Of a stretch of 64,000 nucleotides of DNA, positions 42,247 to 50,289 are shown piece after piece. The position numbers were made by a program, and so were the translations under genes. The stretch's first letter is position 1. Each line of letters begins with the position of its first letter. Under the pieces are notes generated by a model. The model had not been told where the DNA came from and ran no database searches. It saw only the letters and a list, made by a program, of their open reading frames with translations. The stretch comes from Anabaena azotica FACHB-119 (GTDB taxonomy: Bacteria > Cyanobacteriota > Cyanobacteriia > Cyanobacteriales > Nostocaceae), in assembly GCF_014697625.1 (NCBI RefSeq), contig NZ_JACJSG010000002.1, forward strand, positions 1 through 64,000, written 5' to 3'.

Positions 42247-44307
42247 ATGATGCACTTTAAGTTTTCACCAAAAATTCTGCAAAGGCTGGGAGAAGAACTC
42301 GTTCCGAATCCAGACCAAGGAATCATCGAATTGGTTAAAAATTCTTATGATGCAGATGCTACTGAATGCACCGTAGAACTTATCGAAACTAGTACCATTG
42401 GTGGCAGAATTATTATATCAGATAACGGTGTTGGTATGGATAAAGATGCCATTAGCGAGGGATGGCTGGTGCTAGGTCGCTCAAAAAAAGCTAACCGTGA
42501 AGTGACTCAATTAGGTCGCTTACCTGTAGGGAATAAAGGATTAGGTAGGTTAGCAGCTCTACAGATGGGTTCTCAAGTCGTCTTAAAAACCAGACCTAAA
42601 CATGAGCCTGGAGTTGAACATTCTTTAACCATTAATTGGGATGATTTTCAAAAGGTTGATATAGTAGAGGATGTTGCTTTTGATGTTCAAACAACTACCA
42701 CAAATCAACTGCATGGTACTGATATTGTTGTCAGCAATCTTAAAAATATTTTTAATAAACGTGATATCCAAAGACTAGCTAGGGAACTTTTATTGCTAGG
42801 AGATCCATTTGACCATCATACAGGTTTTCGCCTGAAACTTATTGCTCCAGAATTTGCTGAAATTGAAAAGCAGGTAAATAACGCTTACTTTGATGATGCC
42901 GAATTTCATTTGCTAGCTAGTATAAATGAAGTAGGAATGGCTGAAGCAAAATTACTGGATTGGCGCAATAACGTAGTTTTTCAGGCAAAACATAGTGATA
43001 TTTCTCAAGAGCTTTACAAAACACCCCCAACAGAATTTGAAATGTGGGTATTCTTGCTAAATCCTCAAAGTTTCTCAGCAAGGAAAGCTTCTATTAGTAT
43101 CGCACAAGTTAGAGAATGGCTTAAGCAAGTAGGAAATGTTCGTCTCTACCACCGAGGTTTGCGAGTAAAACCCTATGGAGATACCGACGATGATTGGTTG
43201 AACTTAAATTATTCACGAGCAAGAAATCCCGAAGTTCGTCCTTCCACAACAACAGTTATTGGTAAAGTAATTGTTAATGACCCTGACGATATGTTACTTC
43301 AGAAAACGGATCGGCTTGGTTTTATTGAAAATGAAGCGTTTGTAGAGTTAAAACGTTTCGCAACTGATGTGTTGGAATGGATGGCGAAAGAAAGGCTGAA
43401 AGTTACTGAAGCCGAAAGACAAAGGGTTAAAGAACAAGTTCCTGATGATATTTTAGAAGCTAAAGCTAACCTTCAAGAAGTTATTAAAACAGAAGTTCCT
43501 CCTGCATCTCGTCCTACAGTCTTAAAAGCTGTTCAGCAATATGAAAATGTAACAGAACGTCAAACTAAAGTATTACGTGAAGACCTTCAACTTTATCGAA
43601 GTCTAGCTACCGCAGGAACAACCGCAGCAGTTTTTGCTCATGAATCTGGCAAACCAGTGACTGCAATTGAAAAAATAGCTAGGAGAATAGAAACAAAGGC
43701 TAAAGAGTTTTTGGGAGAAAAATATGAACAATATTTAGAAGATCCAGTTAAAAAGCTGTATCAAGTAAGTAAGTCATTGCTACGCTTTTCTAATTTTCCA
43801 TTACACCTGTTGAAACGAGAAAAACGTCGTGAAGGTGCTGTGAATGTTCATAAAATTATTGATGATATCGTTGAACTTTTTCAAAGTTTCTTTGATGAAT
43901 ACAATATTCAAGTTATCAAAGAAAAAGTAGATACACAACCTTACATCTATGGAAGCGATGCTTTGTTAGAAGCAATTATTGCAAATCTTCTAACCAATGC
44001 TATAAATGCTTTTGACATTGCAGGTGGACGCATAGAAGAACGTCAAGTCATTATTAGAACTGAAATTCAAGGAAGTAATTTAATAATTAAGGTTTTAGAT
44101 AACGGTTCAGGAATCCATAATATAAAAATAGACGAAATTTGGCTACCTGGTAAAACCACTAGGGAAGGTGGTACTGGCTTAGGATTGACAATTGTGAGAG
44201 ATTCTGTAACTGATTTAGGAGGCAGCGTAAATGCGATTTCCAAGGGTGAATTAGGTGGAGCAGAATTTATTGTAGAACTAACAATTATTAGAGAGTCATT
44301 TTTATGA
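42247..44307 (+). CDS. Dual GHKL ATPase: MORC/Hsp90-like N-terminus and histidine-kinase-like C-terminus
   Basis: The 686-residue protein has two nucleotide-binding GHKL domains. The first (about residues 1-180) has IIELVKNSYDADATE (N box), IIISDNGVGMD (G1) and GNKGLGRLAAL (lid), as in Hsp90/MutL/MORC. An S5-like transducer follows, with VRLYHRGLRVKPYGDTDDDW and KTDRLGFIENEAF. After a helical linker comes a dimerisation-like helix with TTAAVFAHESGKPVTAIEKI, where AHESGKP replaces the H-box of histidine kinases. The second GHKL domain (about 560-680) has IIANLLTNAINAF, KVLDNGSGI and GGTGLGLTIVRDSV. The gene overlaps the next by 4 nt. MORC-type ATPases in bacteria are linked to restriction and conflict systems (Iyer, Abhiman and Aravind, 2008). 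It has no membrane segment. Confidence 0.88.
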   Translation: MMHFKFSPKILQRLGEELVPNPDQGIIELVKNSYDADATECTVELIETSTIGGRIIISDNGVGMDKDAISEGWLVLGRSKKANREVTQLGRLPVGNKGLGRLAALQMGSQVVLKTRPKHEPGVEHSLTINWDDFQKVDIVEDVAFDVQTTTTNQLHGTDIVVSNLKNIFNKRDIQRLARELLLLGDPFDHHTGFRLKLIAPEFAEIEKQVNNAYFDDAEFHLLASINEVGMAEAKLLDWRNNVVFQAKHSDISQELYKTPPTEFEMWVFLLNPQSFSARKASISIAQVREWLKQVGNVRLYHRGLRVKPYGDTDDDWLNLNYSRARNPEVRPSTTTVIGKVIVNDPDDMLLQKTDRLGFIENEAFVELKRFATDVLEWMAKERLKVTEAERQRVKEQVPDDILEAKANLQEVIKTEVPPASRPTVLKAVQQYENVTERQTKVLREDLQLYRSLATAGTTAAVFAHESGKPVTAIEKIARRIETKAKEFLGEKYEQYLEDPVKKLYQVSKSLLRFSNFPLHLLKREKRREGAVNVHKIIDDIVELFQSFFDEYNIQVIKEKVDTQPYIYGSDALLEAIIANLLTNAINAFDIAGGRIEERQVIIRTEIQGSNLIIKVLDNGSGIHNIKIDEIWLPGKTTREGGTGLGLTIVRDSVTDLGGSVNAISKGELGGAEFIVELTIIRESFL

Positions 44308-44987
44308 GCATGACAATAGCAATAATTGATGACGATAAAGACCTAGCAGAGTTAACGGCTTGGGAAGTAGAAGCAGCAGGATATGAACCATATTTATTAG
44401 AAGACAATAGACGTTTTCACCAAGTCACTGATTTGGTATCTCTGATTAGAGAAAATAGTCAATATGCTGTGTGTGATCACCGATTGATGAAGTCTGGATT
44501 TGCTAATTTTTATGGGGCAGAATTAGTTGCAAATTTATATGATTTGAAAATTCCATCATTATTAATAACTCAGTTTACAGAAATGGATACATCATTTTCA
44601 ATTAGAAAATGGAGGCATAAAATACCTGTACTACTGAGTCGAGATAAAGCTGATGCTTCTAGTATTGCTAAGGGAATAGAGGATTGTACTTTAGAGCTTT
44701 CTGGTAAAATACCGCCTACTAGAAAACCTCGGAGAACGATAGTTAGGATTACTAATATTGATGAAGAATCTGGTGAAGTGGTTGTAGATGCTTTTGTTCC
44801 CGCTTGGAATCCTCATATAGCTGTTCGTTTTCCTGCTTCTCTGATCCCAGAAGATATTAGAGTTACATTAGCACCAGATATCCGTTTATTTGCTCACGTA
44901 AACACAGGAGCAGAAAAATCGGATGATCTGTATTTTGAAAAATTTGAATTAGCCCCTAAATTAAATGAAGATGATGGACTCGCCTGA
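44304..44987 (+). CDS. Receiver-domain-like protein with C-terminal beta domain
   Basis: The 227-residue protein opens MSMTIAIIDDDKDLAELTAW, with the acidic pair of receiver domains. The likely phospho-acceptor Asp is in YAVCDHRLMKSGFANFYGAE, Thr/Ser in SLLITQFTE, and the conserved Lys may be in LLSRDKAD. The C-terminal 90 residues (RRTIVRITNIDEESGEVVVD to LFAHVNT) look like a small beta barrel and contain no DNA-binding helix-turn-helix. It would accept phosphate from, or be regulated by, the upstream dual ATPase. It overlaps that gene by 4 nt and the next by 23 nt. Confidence 0.82.
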   Translation: MSMTIAIIDDDKDLAELTAWEVEAAGYEPYLLEDNRRFHQVTDLVSLIRENSQYAVCDHRLMKSGFANFYGAELVANLYDLKIPSLLITQFTEMDTSFSIRKWRHKIPVLLSRDKADASSIAKGIEDCTLELSGKIPPTRKPRRTIVRITNIDEESGEVVVDAFVPAWNPHIAVRFPASLIPEDIRVTLAPDIRLFAHVNTGAEKSDDLYFEKFELAPKLNEDDGLA

Positions 44988-45981
44988 ACTGATTATTTTA
45001 GATGTTGGACATGGGAATTGTGCGTTAATCAAAGATGCAAATAATGTCATGGTGATTGACTGTCCACCAGGGGGAACTTTGGCAGAAACTCTTGAACATC
45101 TATCTATTAAAGAAATTTTACATATTCTCATCTCCCATTCTGATGCAGATCATATTGCAGGTATAATTGACATACTTGCAAATGAAGATATCAAAATTCA
45201 CAATGTACATATCAACCCTGATGCAATTAAGAAAAGTGAGGTTTGGACAGATGTACGTATTGCTTTACAAGATGCGCGTAAACGTTCTGGGACTCAAGTT
45301 TCATCAGAATTGACAACAACAAAAACAGGAAGTTTAAACATTGGTTCGGTTGAAATAGAAATTCTTGCACCAACACCTGAATTAATTTTAGGTGGTGCTG
45401 GAGGAACAGATTTACAAAGAAGGCGATTAACATCCAATTCAATATCAGCCGTTGTCGGTATAGTTCACGATTCTCACAGAGTGGCTATACTAGCAGCAGA
45501 TATTGATCATGTCGGTTTTGACAATTTGATTCAGGAGCAAAATAACTTGAGTGCTGATATACTTGTTTTTCCTCATCATGGTGGAAAACCAGGAAGTGCA
45601 GATCCTAAAATATTTACTGAGCAATTTTGTATGGTTGTTCAACCAAAGTTAATCATATTCTCGATTGATCGGAATCGTTTTAGTAATCCCCGCATAGAAA
45701 TAGTAGAGGGTATTATTTCTTCAGTTCCAAATGCTCATATTTTATGCACTCAATTATCCGAACGATGTACTACTAATCTTCCTAGTTCAACGCCGACACA
45801 TTTAAGTACACTTCCTGCCAGAGGTCTTAATAGTAATAGCTGTTGTGGAGGAAGTATTTCTATTAAAATAGATGGCAGCAAGACAACTTATACTGAGATG
45901 GCTTTACATAAGGAATTTATTCTTAAGCAAGTAACCAGTCCAATATGTAGAAGGCTTTTATCGACAGTTACATCAGTATAA
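44965..45981 (+). CDS. Metallo-beta-lactamase-fold hydrolase (ComEC C-terminal-like)
   Basis: The 338-residue protein has the MBL fold: LIILDVGHGNCALIKDANNV, then the metal motif LISHSDADHIAG (HxDxDH variant of HxHxDH with Ser-Asp), later AILAADIDHVGF and VFPHHGGKPGS. LDVGHGN and PHHGG resemble the cytoplasmic or exported ComEC/Rec2-type MBL domain, whose members are nucleases or phosphodiesterases. It is third in the overlapping cassette, so it is the likely effector. The C-terminus has Cys-rich GLNSNSCCGGSIS. ATG at 44965, 44971 or 44974 are all possible starts; the longest is shown. No signal peptide. Confidence 0.85.
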   Translation: MKMMDSPELIILDVGHGNCALIKDANNVMVIDCPPGGTLAETLEHLSIKEILHILISHSDADHIAGIIDILANEDIKIHNVHINPDAIKKSEVWTDVRIALQDARKRSGTQVSSELTTTKTGSLNIGSVEIEILAPTPELILGGAGGTDLQRRRLTSNSISAVVGIVHDSHRVAILAADIDHVGFDNLIQEQNNLSADILVFPHHGGKPGSADPKIFTEQFCMVVQPKLIIFSIDRNRFSNPRIEIVEGIISSVPNAHILCTQLSERCTTNLPSSTPTHLSTLPARGLNSNSCCGGSISIKIDGSKTTYTEMALHKEFILKQVTSPICRRLLSTVTSV

Positions 45982-46321
45982 TCATTGTGTTTTAGTTAGT
46001 TATTTAATAAGTAAATAAAAGTGTAATGATGAAGCGCTAAGTATTTATTTTGCTCATTCATTTATCTAATTGTTATACCAATTTGAAAAAAGAATGCGAC
46101 AGATACCAGGGTAGGGACGCACAGATTTGCGCCCCTACAGTTCATAGATGCGTTGCAAAGATTTTTTGAGTTGGTATTAGCTTTGCTTATCGAAGCATAC
46201 TCCCTTGGGGTATTTGGTATTACCGCTTTTTAGAGGACTAAAGTCCTTACTACAAACTTTAATTATTTATAATTTACTAAATATAATCAAACACAGTTAA
46301 CAACACCAATATATAAAATTT
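45982..46321. other. Repeat-bearing spacer
   Basis: No gene is supported. A MITE-like element lies at 46075-46178, containing GTAGGGACGCACAGATTTGC GCCCCTAC-type palindrome arms. A half copy of the AGGACTAAAGTCCTTACTAC hairpin lies at about 46235-46254. Confidence 0.55.
46075..46178. mobile_element. ~104-bp MITE-like element with ATACCAA ends
   Basis: ATACCAATTTGAAAAAA at the left and TTTTTTGAGTTGGTAT at the right form imperfect terminal inverted repeats. The centre holds GTAGGGACGCACAG..GCGCCCCTAC. It is non-coding and seen once here. Confidence 0.55.
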
Positions 46322-46957
46322 CTACCTATTGACAAAAGCGAATGAGTTGATAACTTGTTGATAAGCTCGGCGATAAATTACATCATGACTGCCACCAATT
46401 TTGGAGAAGGCAATAACAATGATACGCGAGTCTCTAGGGTTGACAAAAACAACGTTTTCATTAGCATATAAACCATCAGATTGGAATTTAATCCCGGTTC
46501 CTCCGGCAATTCTTGCAGTTCTGAAATCACGGGTTTGGCTAAATTGGTTACTTTGTTTAACCCAATTCTGCAACGGCAAGTTTTTAGGATTGTTGTAAAC
46601 TCTGACGTTAACATTGGGTGGGTATTCTGTTCCGCCTTCATAGGCTCCAGCGCGAATTTTTTGGGCGTGCTGTTTAGTCCAGATATCAATAGTAGCTAAG
46701 GGCGCACCAACACCGTTTGACGGTGTAGTGATATTTCTATCTATAACAAAATCTTGGGGGTAGGTAAACCGAAATTTATAGCGATCGCTCCGATAAACGC
46801 CTTGGTTTTGTGCCACTATTTTAGGTGTGGATTTTGCTAATCTCACATCCTCTCTAGCAGCTAAGGAAAAAGCAGCCACAGGTTTATAAGACATTGCTCC
46901 CACTACTACCAAACCCATCAATATCGGACTTACTATCCGCTTGTAATTAACTTCCAT
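46322..46957 (-). CDS. Secreted protein of unknown function
   Basis: The 211-residue protein has a signal peptide (IVSPILMGLVVVGAMSYKPV, cut near AAFSLAA). The mature part contains YRSDRYKFRFTYPQDFVIDR, AYEGGTEYPPNVNVRVYNNP and RRAYQQVINSFAFVNR. The RFTYPxDFV strand and late helix resemble small PsbP/Mog1-like lumen proteins, but this is only a resemblance. AGGAG lies close to the ATG, a strong ribosome-binding site. It is monocistronic. Confidence 0.8.
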   Translation of the reverse strand: MEVNYKRIVSPILMGLVVVGAMSYKPVAAFSLAAREDVRLAKSTPKIVAQNQGVYRSDRYKFRFTYPQDFVIDRNITTPSNGVGAPLATIDIWTKQHAQKIRAGAYEGGTEYPPNVNVRVYNNPKNLPLQNWVKQSNQFSQTRDFRTARIAGGTGIKFQSDGLYANENVVFVNPRDSRIIVIAFSKIGGSHDVIYRRAYQQVINSFAFVNR

Positions 46958-47653
46958 TATTCACTCCTGTGAATTAATGTTTTGGTTTTCTTGACATTAA
47001 TAGATCCAATATTTATAGGAATGTTTCCGGTCATCGCATGAGTCGAGTAGGGCGATGGCGCAAGCGCCCAGTGTAGCTGATCGCCAAATCACGTACTAAG
47101 GGTTATCAAGGCTACTTATGCAATTTATTCATAATTTTTATGATGTTTTTGCACAATATTTCTCAAAACACATCCAATAACTGTCATGATGGATTAGTTC
47201 ATAGTGTTGTTGTTTGTTGTGATAGGCGGAAGTTTTTGCTGAATCCGCCTACTTTATCTATTGCCTATAGAACTTACGCAAGTGTGATCATCAAACTAAC
47301 TGTAAGGTGCGTCAGACCCAATAATTTTGTACAAATTCAAGGATTTTCCACATCTGACGCACCCTACCCCAAGCATATTTTTCTGTAGGGTGTGTGACTG
47401 GCGATAATATTTGAACGTAGTTATGAGACTTGTAGCGTCACGCACCAACCACCAATTGTGACACTTGCGTAAGTCCTGACTAACTGTAAGGTGCGTCAGA
47501 CCCAATAATTTCGTACAGATTCAAGGATTTTCCCAATCTGACGCACCCTACCCCAAGTGCTAGTTGCGTAAGTCCTGGCCTATACATAGATAGTTGAACT
47601 AAGTTTGTTGGGATGGTAGCATTCCCAGCAAGTAGAATATCTACACAGCAACA
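46958..47653. other. Long spacer with several repeat families
   Basis: About 700 bases without a supported gene. The first 320 bases include GGGCGATGGCGCAAGCGCCC (palindrome) near 47050. From 47278 to 47580 the sequence is made of the repeats described separately. Confidence 0.65.
47296..47557. repeat. 78-bp direct repeats flanking copy B of the 107-bp repeat
   Basis: Positions 47296-47373 and 47480-47557 are direct copies of 78 bases with about five differences. Each begins CTAACTGTAAGGTGCGTCAG and ends TCTGACGCACCCTACCCCAA, so GGTGCGTCAGA and TCTGACGCACC can form a hairpin. Between them lies 47374-47479, copy B of the repeat at 1878-1984. The outer bases are CTTACGCAAGTGTGA and GTTGCGTAAGTCCTG. 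Confidence 0.88.
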
Positions 47654-48115
47654 ATGGCAAAAGAAATTGAGCGCAAATTTTTAGTGGATGGGGATAGTTG
47701 GCGACAGTTAGGCGAGGGTAGCCTATATCGTCAAGGATACATTCCTTCACAAGGGGCTACTGTACGTGTCCGCATAGCAGGTAATCAAGGTTACTTAACA
47801 ATTAAAGGCCCCACAGTTAATTTTTCCCGATCTGAGTTTGAGTATCCTATTCCGCTTGCAGATGCTCAAGAAATGCTCGATACTTTGTGCGATCGCCCTC
47901 TAATCGAAAAAACTAGATATAAAATCGAATGGGCTGGTTTTGTTTGGGAAGTAGATGAGTTTGCAGGTGCTAATCAAGGTTTAATTTTAGCAGAAGTTGA
48001 GCTTACTGATGAAGCACAGCAAATTGAAATACCTGATTGGATTGGTACAGAAGTTACGGGAGATCCCAGATATTTTAATAGTTATTTAGTTAAGCATCCT
48101 TTTGAGGAATGGTGA
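47654..48115 (+). CDS. CYTH domain protein (inorganic triphosphatase-like)
   Basis: The 153-residue protein is a compact triphosphate tunnel enzyme. It starts MAKEIERKFLVDGDSW with the ExExK motif (EIERK). Further tunnel residues are in VRVRIAGNQGYLTIKGP, SEFEYPIP, IEKTRYKI, WEVDEFAG and LILAEVELTDE. Bacterial CYTH proteins of this size hydrolyse tripolyphosphate. It is cytoplasmic. The final bases of the gene are part of the 59-base duplicated segment at 48108-48232. The ATG lacks a clear ribosome-binding site. Confidence 0.93.
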   Translation: MAKEIERKFLVDGDSWRQLGEGSLYRQGYIPSQGATVRVRIAGNQGYLTIKGPTVNFSRSEFEYPIPLADAQEMLDTLCDRPLIEKTRYKIEWAGFVWEVDEFAGANQGLILAEVELTDEAQQIEIPDWIGTEVTGDPRYFNSYLVKHPFEEW

Positions 48116-48232
48116 TTTGTACACAACTGTGTAAATGATGTGGTTTGTAGTGAGGACTAAAGTCCTTTTTCAGAATGGTAATTTGTACGCAACTGTGTAA
48201 ATGATGCGGTTTGTAGTGAGGACTAAAGTCCT
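48108..48232. repeat. 59-bp direct repeat that includes the CYTH stop codon
   Basis: 48108-48166 and 48174-48232 are direct copies (offset 66). Both read AATGGT(G/A)ATTTGTAC(A/G)CAACTGTGTAAATGATG and end GTGAGGACTAAAGTCCT. The first includes the last codons of the CYTH gene. Both contain the AGGACTAAAGTCCT palindrome of the 16861 hairpin family. Confidence 0.88.
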
Positions 48233-48248
48233 GACTACGAACTATAAA

Positions 48249-48749
48249 TTAAATACGGGAGTAACGGAAACGTATTCTTAATAGTCTTAACCAGCGTAAC
48301 CAAATTTGTGCAGGTTGCTCAAAGAATGTGAAAATATCGCCAAAACCTAAGCTGGTTTTTTGATGGTGTAACCAGTGTCTTTCAGGTGTGGTGATAAACA
48401 GAATTTGACATAGAATATTGATAAATTGGGGCGTTTGCCAACCCAGTGCTGTGACGTGTCTCCACCATACATGAAATTGTCCTAACAATAGTCCAACAAT
48501 TACGCCAATGGGAGAGAAAGACCAGAGAATTACTGCCACTATTAAATAAGGTAAAGCTCCCAAAATACCATCCAAGAGAACTTGGATATTCAGGGTCAAA
48601 ATTGCATAGTGACGAAAGTTTTTCTTCCATGAGTGGTGCGTTTTTAAATGGAGGCTACCAAAAACGTGTTCAGGTACGTGATAAAGGAATGTAGATAAAA
48701 AATCGCCAATAACTAACAACAGCCAAGCAACAGCGATCGCCTCAAGCAT
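48249..48749 (-). CDS. Fatty acid hydroxylase-like membrane protein
   Basis: The 166-residue protein has four hydrophobic segments, including IAVAWLLLVIGDFLSTFLYH and LPYLIVAVILWSFSPIGVIV. Three His clusters match the di-iron fatty acid hydroxylase/sterol desaturase family: HVPEH, HLKTHH and HWLHHQ. Such enzymes hydroxylate lipids or carotenoids in membranes. The protein is shorter than the typical 200-250 residues, so it is a compact member. GAGGAG lies six bases before the ATG, a strong ribosome-binding site. Confidence 0.88.
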   Translation of the reverse strand: MLEAIAVAWLLLVIGDFLSTFLYHVPEHVFGSLHLKTHHSWKKNFRHYAILTLNIQVLLDGILGALPYLIVAVILWSFSPIGVIVGLLLGQFHVWWRHVTALGWQTPQFINILCQILFITTPERHWLHHQKTSLGFGDIFTFFEQPAQIWLRWLRLLRIRFRYSRI

Positions 48750-49450
48750 TTGTTCTCCTCAAATTCAATGAAAATACACCACACAAAAAAGTGAAGTTCA
48801 GTCCGTTAACGCCGACAAATAGTTTTACTCTTCTTTGCCTACGTTTGGGCTTGTATGGAATAAATACATCTAAAAGCCGATTGAATTACCGTACTTTATT
48901 TGAAACACCCTATAATCTTCTTATGAAGGCATATAATGCAAGCAAAGAATCAGTTAAGTTTTGTACAAATTTAGGTTAAATTTGATTTTGGTAGCATTGC
49001 TTCAGTAGTAGCGTTAAATTATTGCATAATAAAAGACATTGATATCTGTAGAGCGGAAAATAAGGATGCTGAGGGATTCCTATTATCTTTAACAGTGAAC
49101 AGTAAACAGCAAGTAGGGGCGGGTTGATTGAGAAATTCATGGAGAAAACAGATATGTCGGCTAAACCCGCCCGTAGTTATAGCGGATTGCAACCGGATAA
49201 AATACAGATTCATCTGCGTACCCTGCGGGTTCGCGGTAGCGTTGCGTAGCAAAGGCTGCGCCAACATCTGCGTTCATCTGCGTTCAATTATTTTTTCTGT
49301 ACCTCACTGACTTGAAAACCGCCATAAATAGGAAAGTGAAACAATACACTAATTGGTGGAAGGCGTATTTTGTCCATTATTTATCCGCCAACATACGCCG
49401 TCAGGACTGATAACTGATAATTGATTTAAGAAAATTATGGAGTAAAATTT
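48750..49450. other. 700-base non-coding spacer
   Basis: No convincing gene; all reading frames in it are short and lack recognisable motifs. It contains an imperfect inverted pair GGGGCGGGTT at about 49117 and AACCCGCCC at about 49165, and a REP-like piece with GCGGTAGCGTTGCGTAGCAA at about 49232. It separates the divergent lipid hydroxylase-like and HAD genes. Confidence 0.55.
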
Positions 49451-50149
49451 GTGCTGGAATTAAACAAATATAAAGCTGTAACTTTTGATTGTTACGGCAC
49501 TTTAATTAACTGGGAGGAAGGAATTATAACATCAATTAAGCCCATATTGCAAGCTCATAATGTTAATTTAGCTGAAGAACAAATTTTAGAAAATTTTGCC
49601 GAATTTGAATCGGAACTAGAACAAGGAGAATACATCACTTATCGAGAAGTGTTGAGAGGAGTGGTGCAGAAATTTGGCGATCGCTTCAAATTTCACCCAA
49701 CAAATGATGAGTTAAATTCCTTGGCTAATTCCCTGCAATATTGGCAGCCATTCCCTGATACAGTAGCAGCCTTGAAATTGCTCAAACAGAGGTATAAACT
49801 AGTAATTATTTCCAATGTAGATAATGATTTATTTGCCTTTTCTGCAAAACATCTCCAGGTAGAATTTGATGAAATAATCACCGCAGAACAAGTAAAAAGT
49901 TATAAACCCTCGCTCAACAACTTTAGACAGGCAATAGAGAGAATTGGTCTACCTCAAGAGCAAATATTACATATTGCAGCTAGTATTTATCATGACATTG
50001 TTCCCGCAAAATCTTTAGGTATATCAACAGTGTGGGTAAACCGCAGAACAGGTCAACAAGGGTCTGGTGCTAGTTTACCAGCAACGGCTCAAGCTGATTT
50101 AGAAGTACCTGATTTGCAGACATTATTGGGGACTGGGTATGTCAGTTAA
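49451..50149 (+). CDS. HAD-superfamily hydrolase, haloacid dehalogenase type II-like
   Basis: The 232-residue protein has the HAD motifs: YKAVTFDCYGTLINWEEG (motif I, DxYGT with nucleophile Asp), VIISNVDND (motif II Ser), and a Lys in VKSYKPSLNNF (motif III). Motif IV is read as HIAASIYHDIVPAKSLG with Asp. DCYGTLINW is typical of type II 2-haloacid dehalogenase-like members. Cells use such enzymes as phosphatases or dehalogenases; the substrate is unknown. The start is GTG, with GGAG eight bases upstream. Heptamer repeats begin at the stop. Confidence 0.92.
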   Translation: MLELNKYKAVTFDCYGTLINWEEGIITSIKPILQAHNVNLAEEQILENFAEFESELEQGEYITYREVLRGVVQKFGDRFKFHPTNDELNSLANSLQYWQPFPDTVAALKLLKQRYKLVIISNVDNDLFAFSAKHLQVEFDEIITAEQVKSYKPSLNNFRQAIERIGLPQEQILHIAASIYHDIVPAKSLGISTVWVNRRTGQQGSGASLPATAQADLEVPDLQTLLGTGYVS

Positions 50150-50216
50150 CAGTTATCAGTTATCAGTTATCAGGTTGTGTTCACTGTTCACTGTTAACTG
50201 TTCACTGATAACTGAT
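50140..50216. repeat. STRR arrays with inverted order
   Basis: TCAGTTATCAGTTATC units are followed by AGGTTGTGTTCAC and then TTCACTG/TAACTGT units, so both halves can pair into a long imperfect hairpin. The layout is the same as at 36130-36183. Confidence 0.85.
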
Positions 50217-50289
50217 TAACTCCCCTTGAGAAAATTGACACATCGCGTTAAGCTTCCTTAGCGTAACTGCACAATTGTGACATCAGGTA

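Noticed and set aside
47140..47388. Plus-strand frame of 82 codons
   Set aside because: Half of it lies in the 78-bp and 107-bp non-coding repeats.
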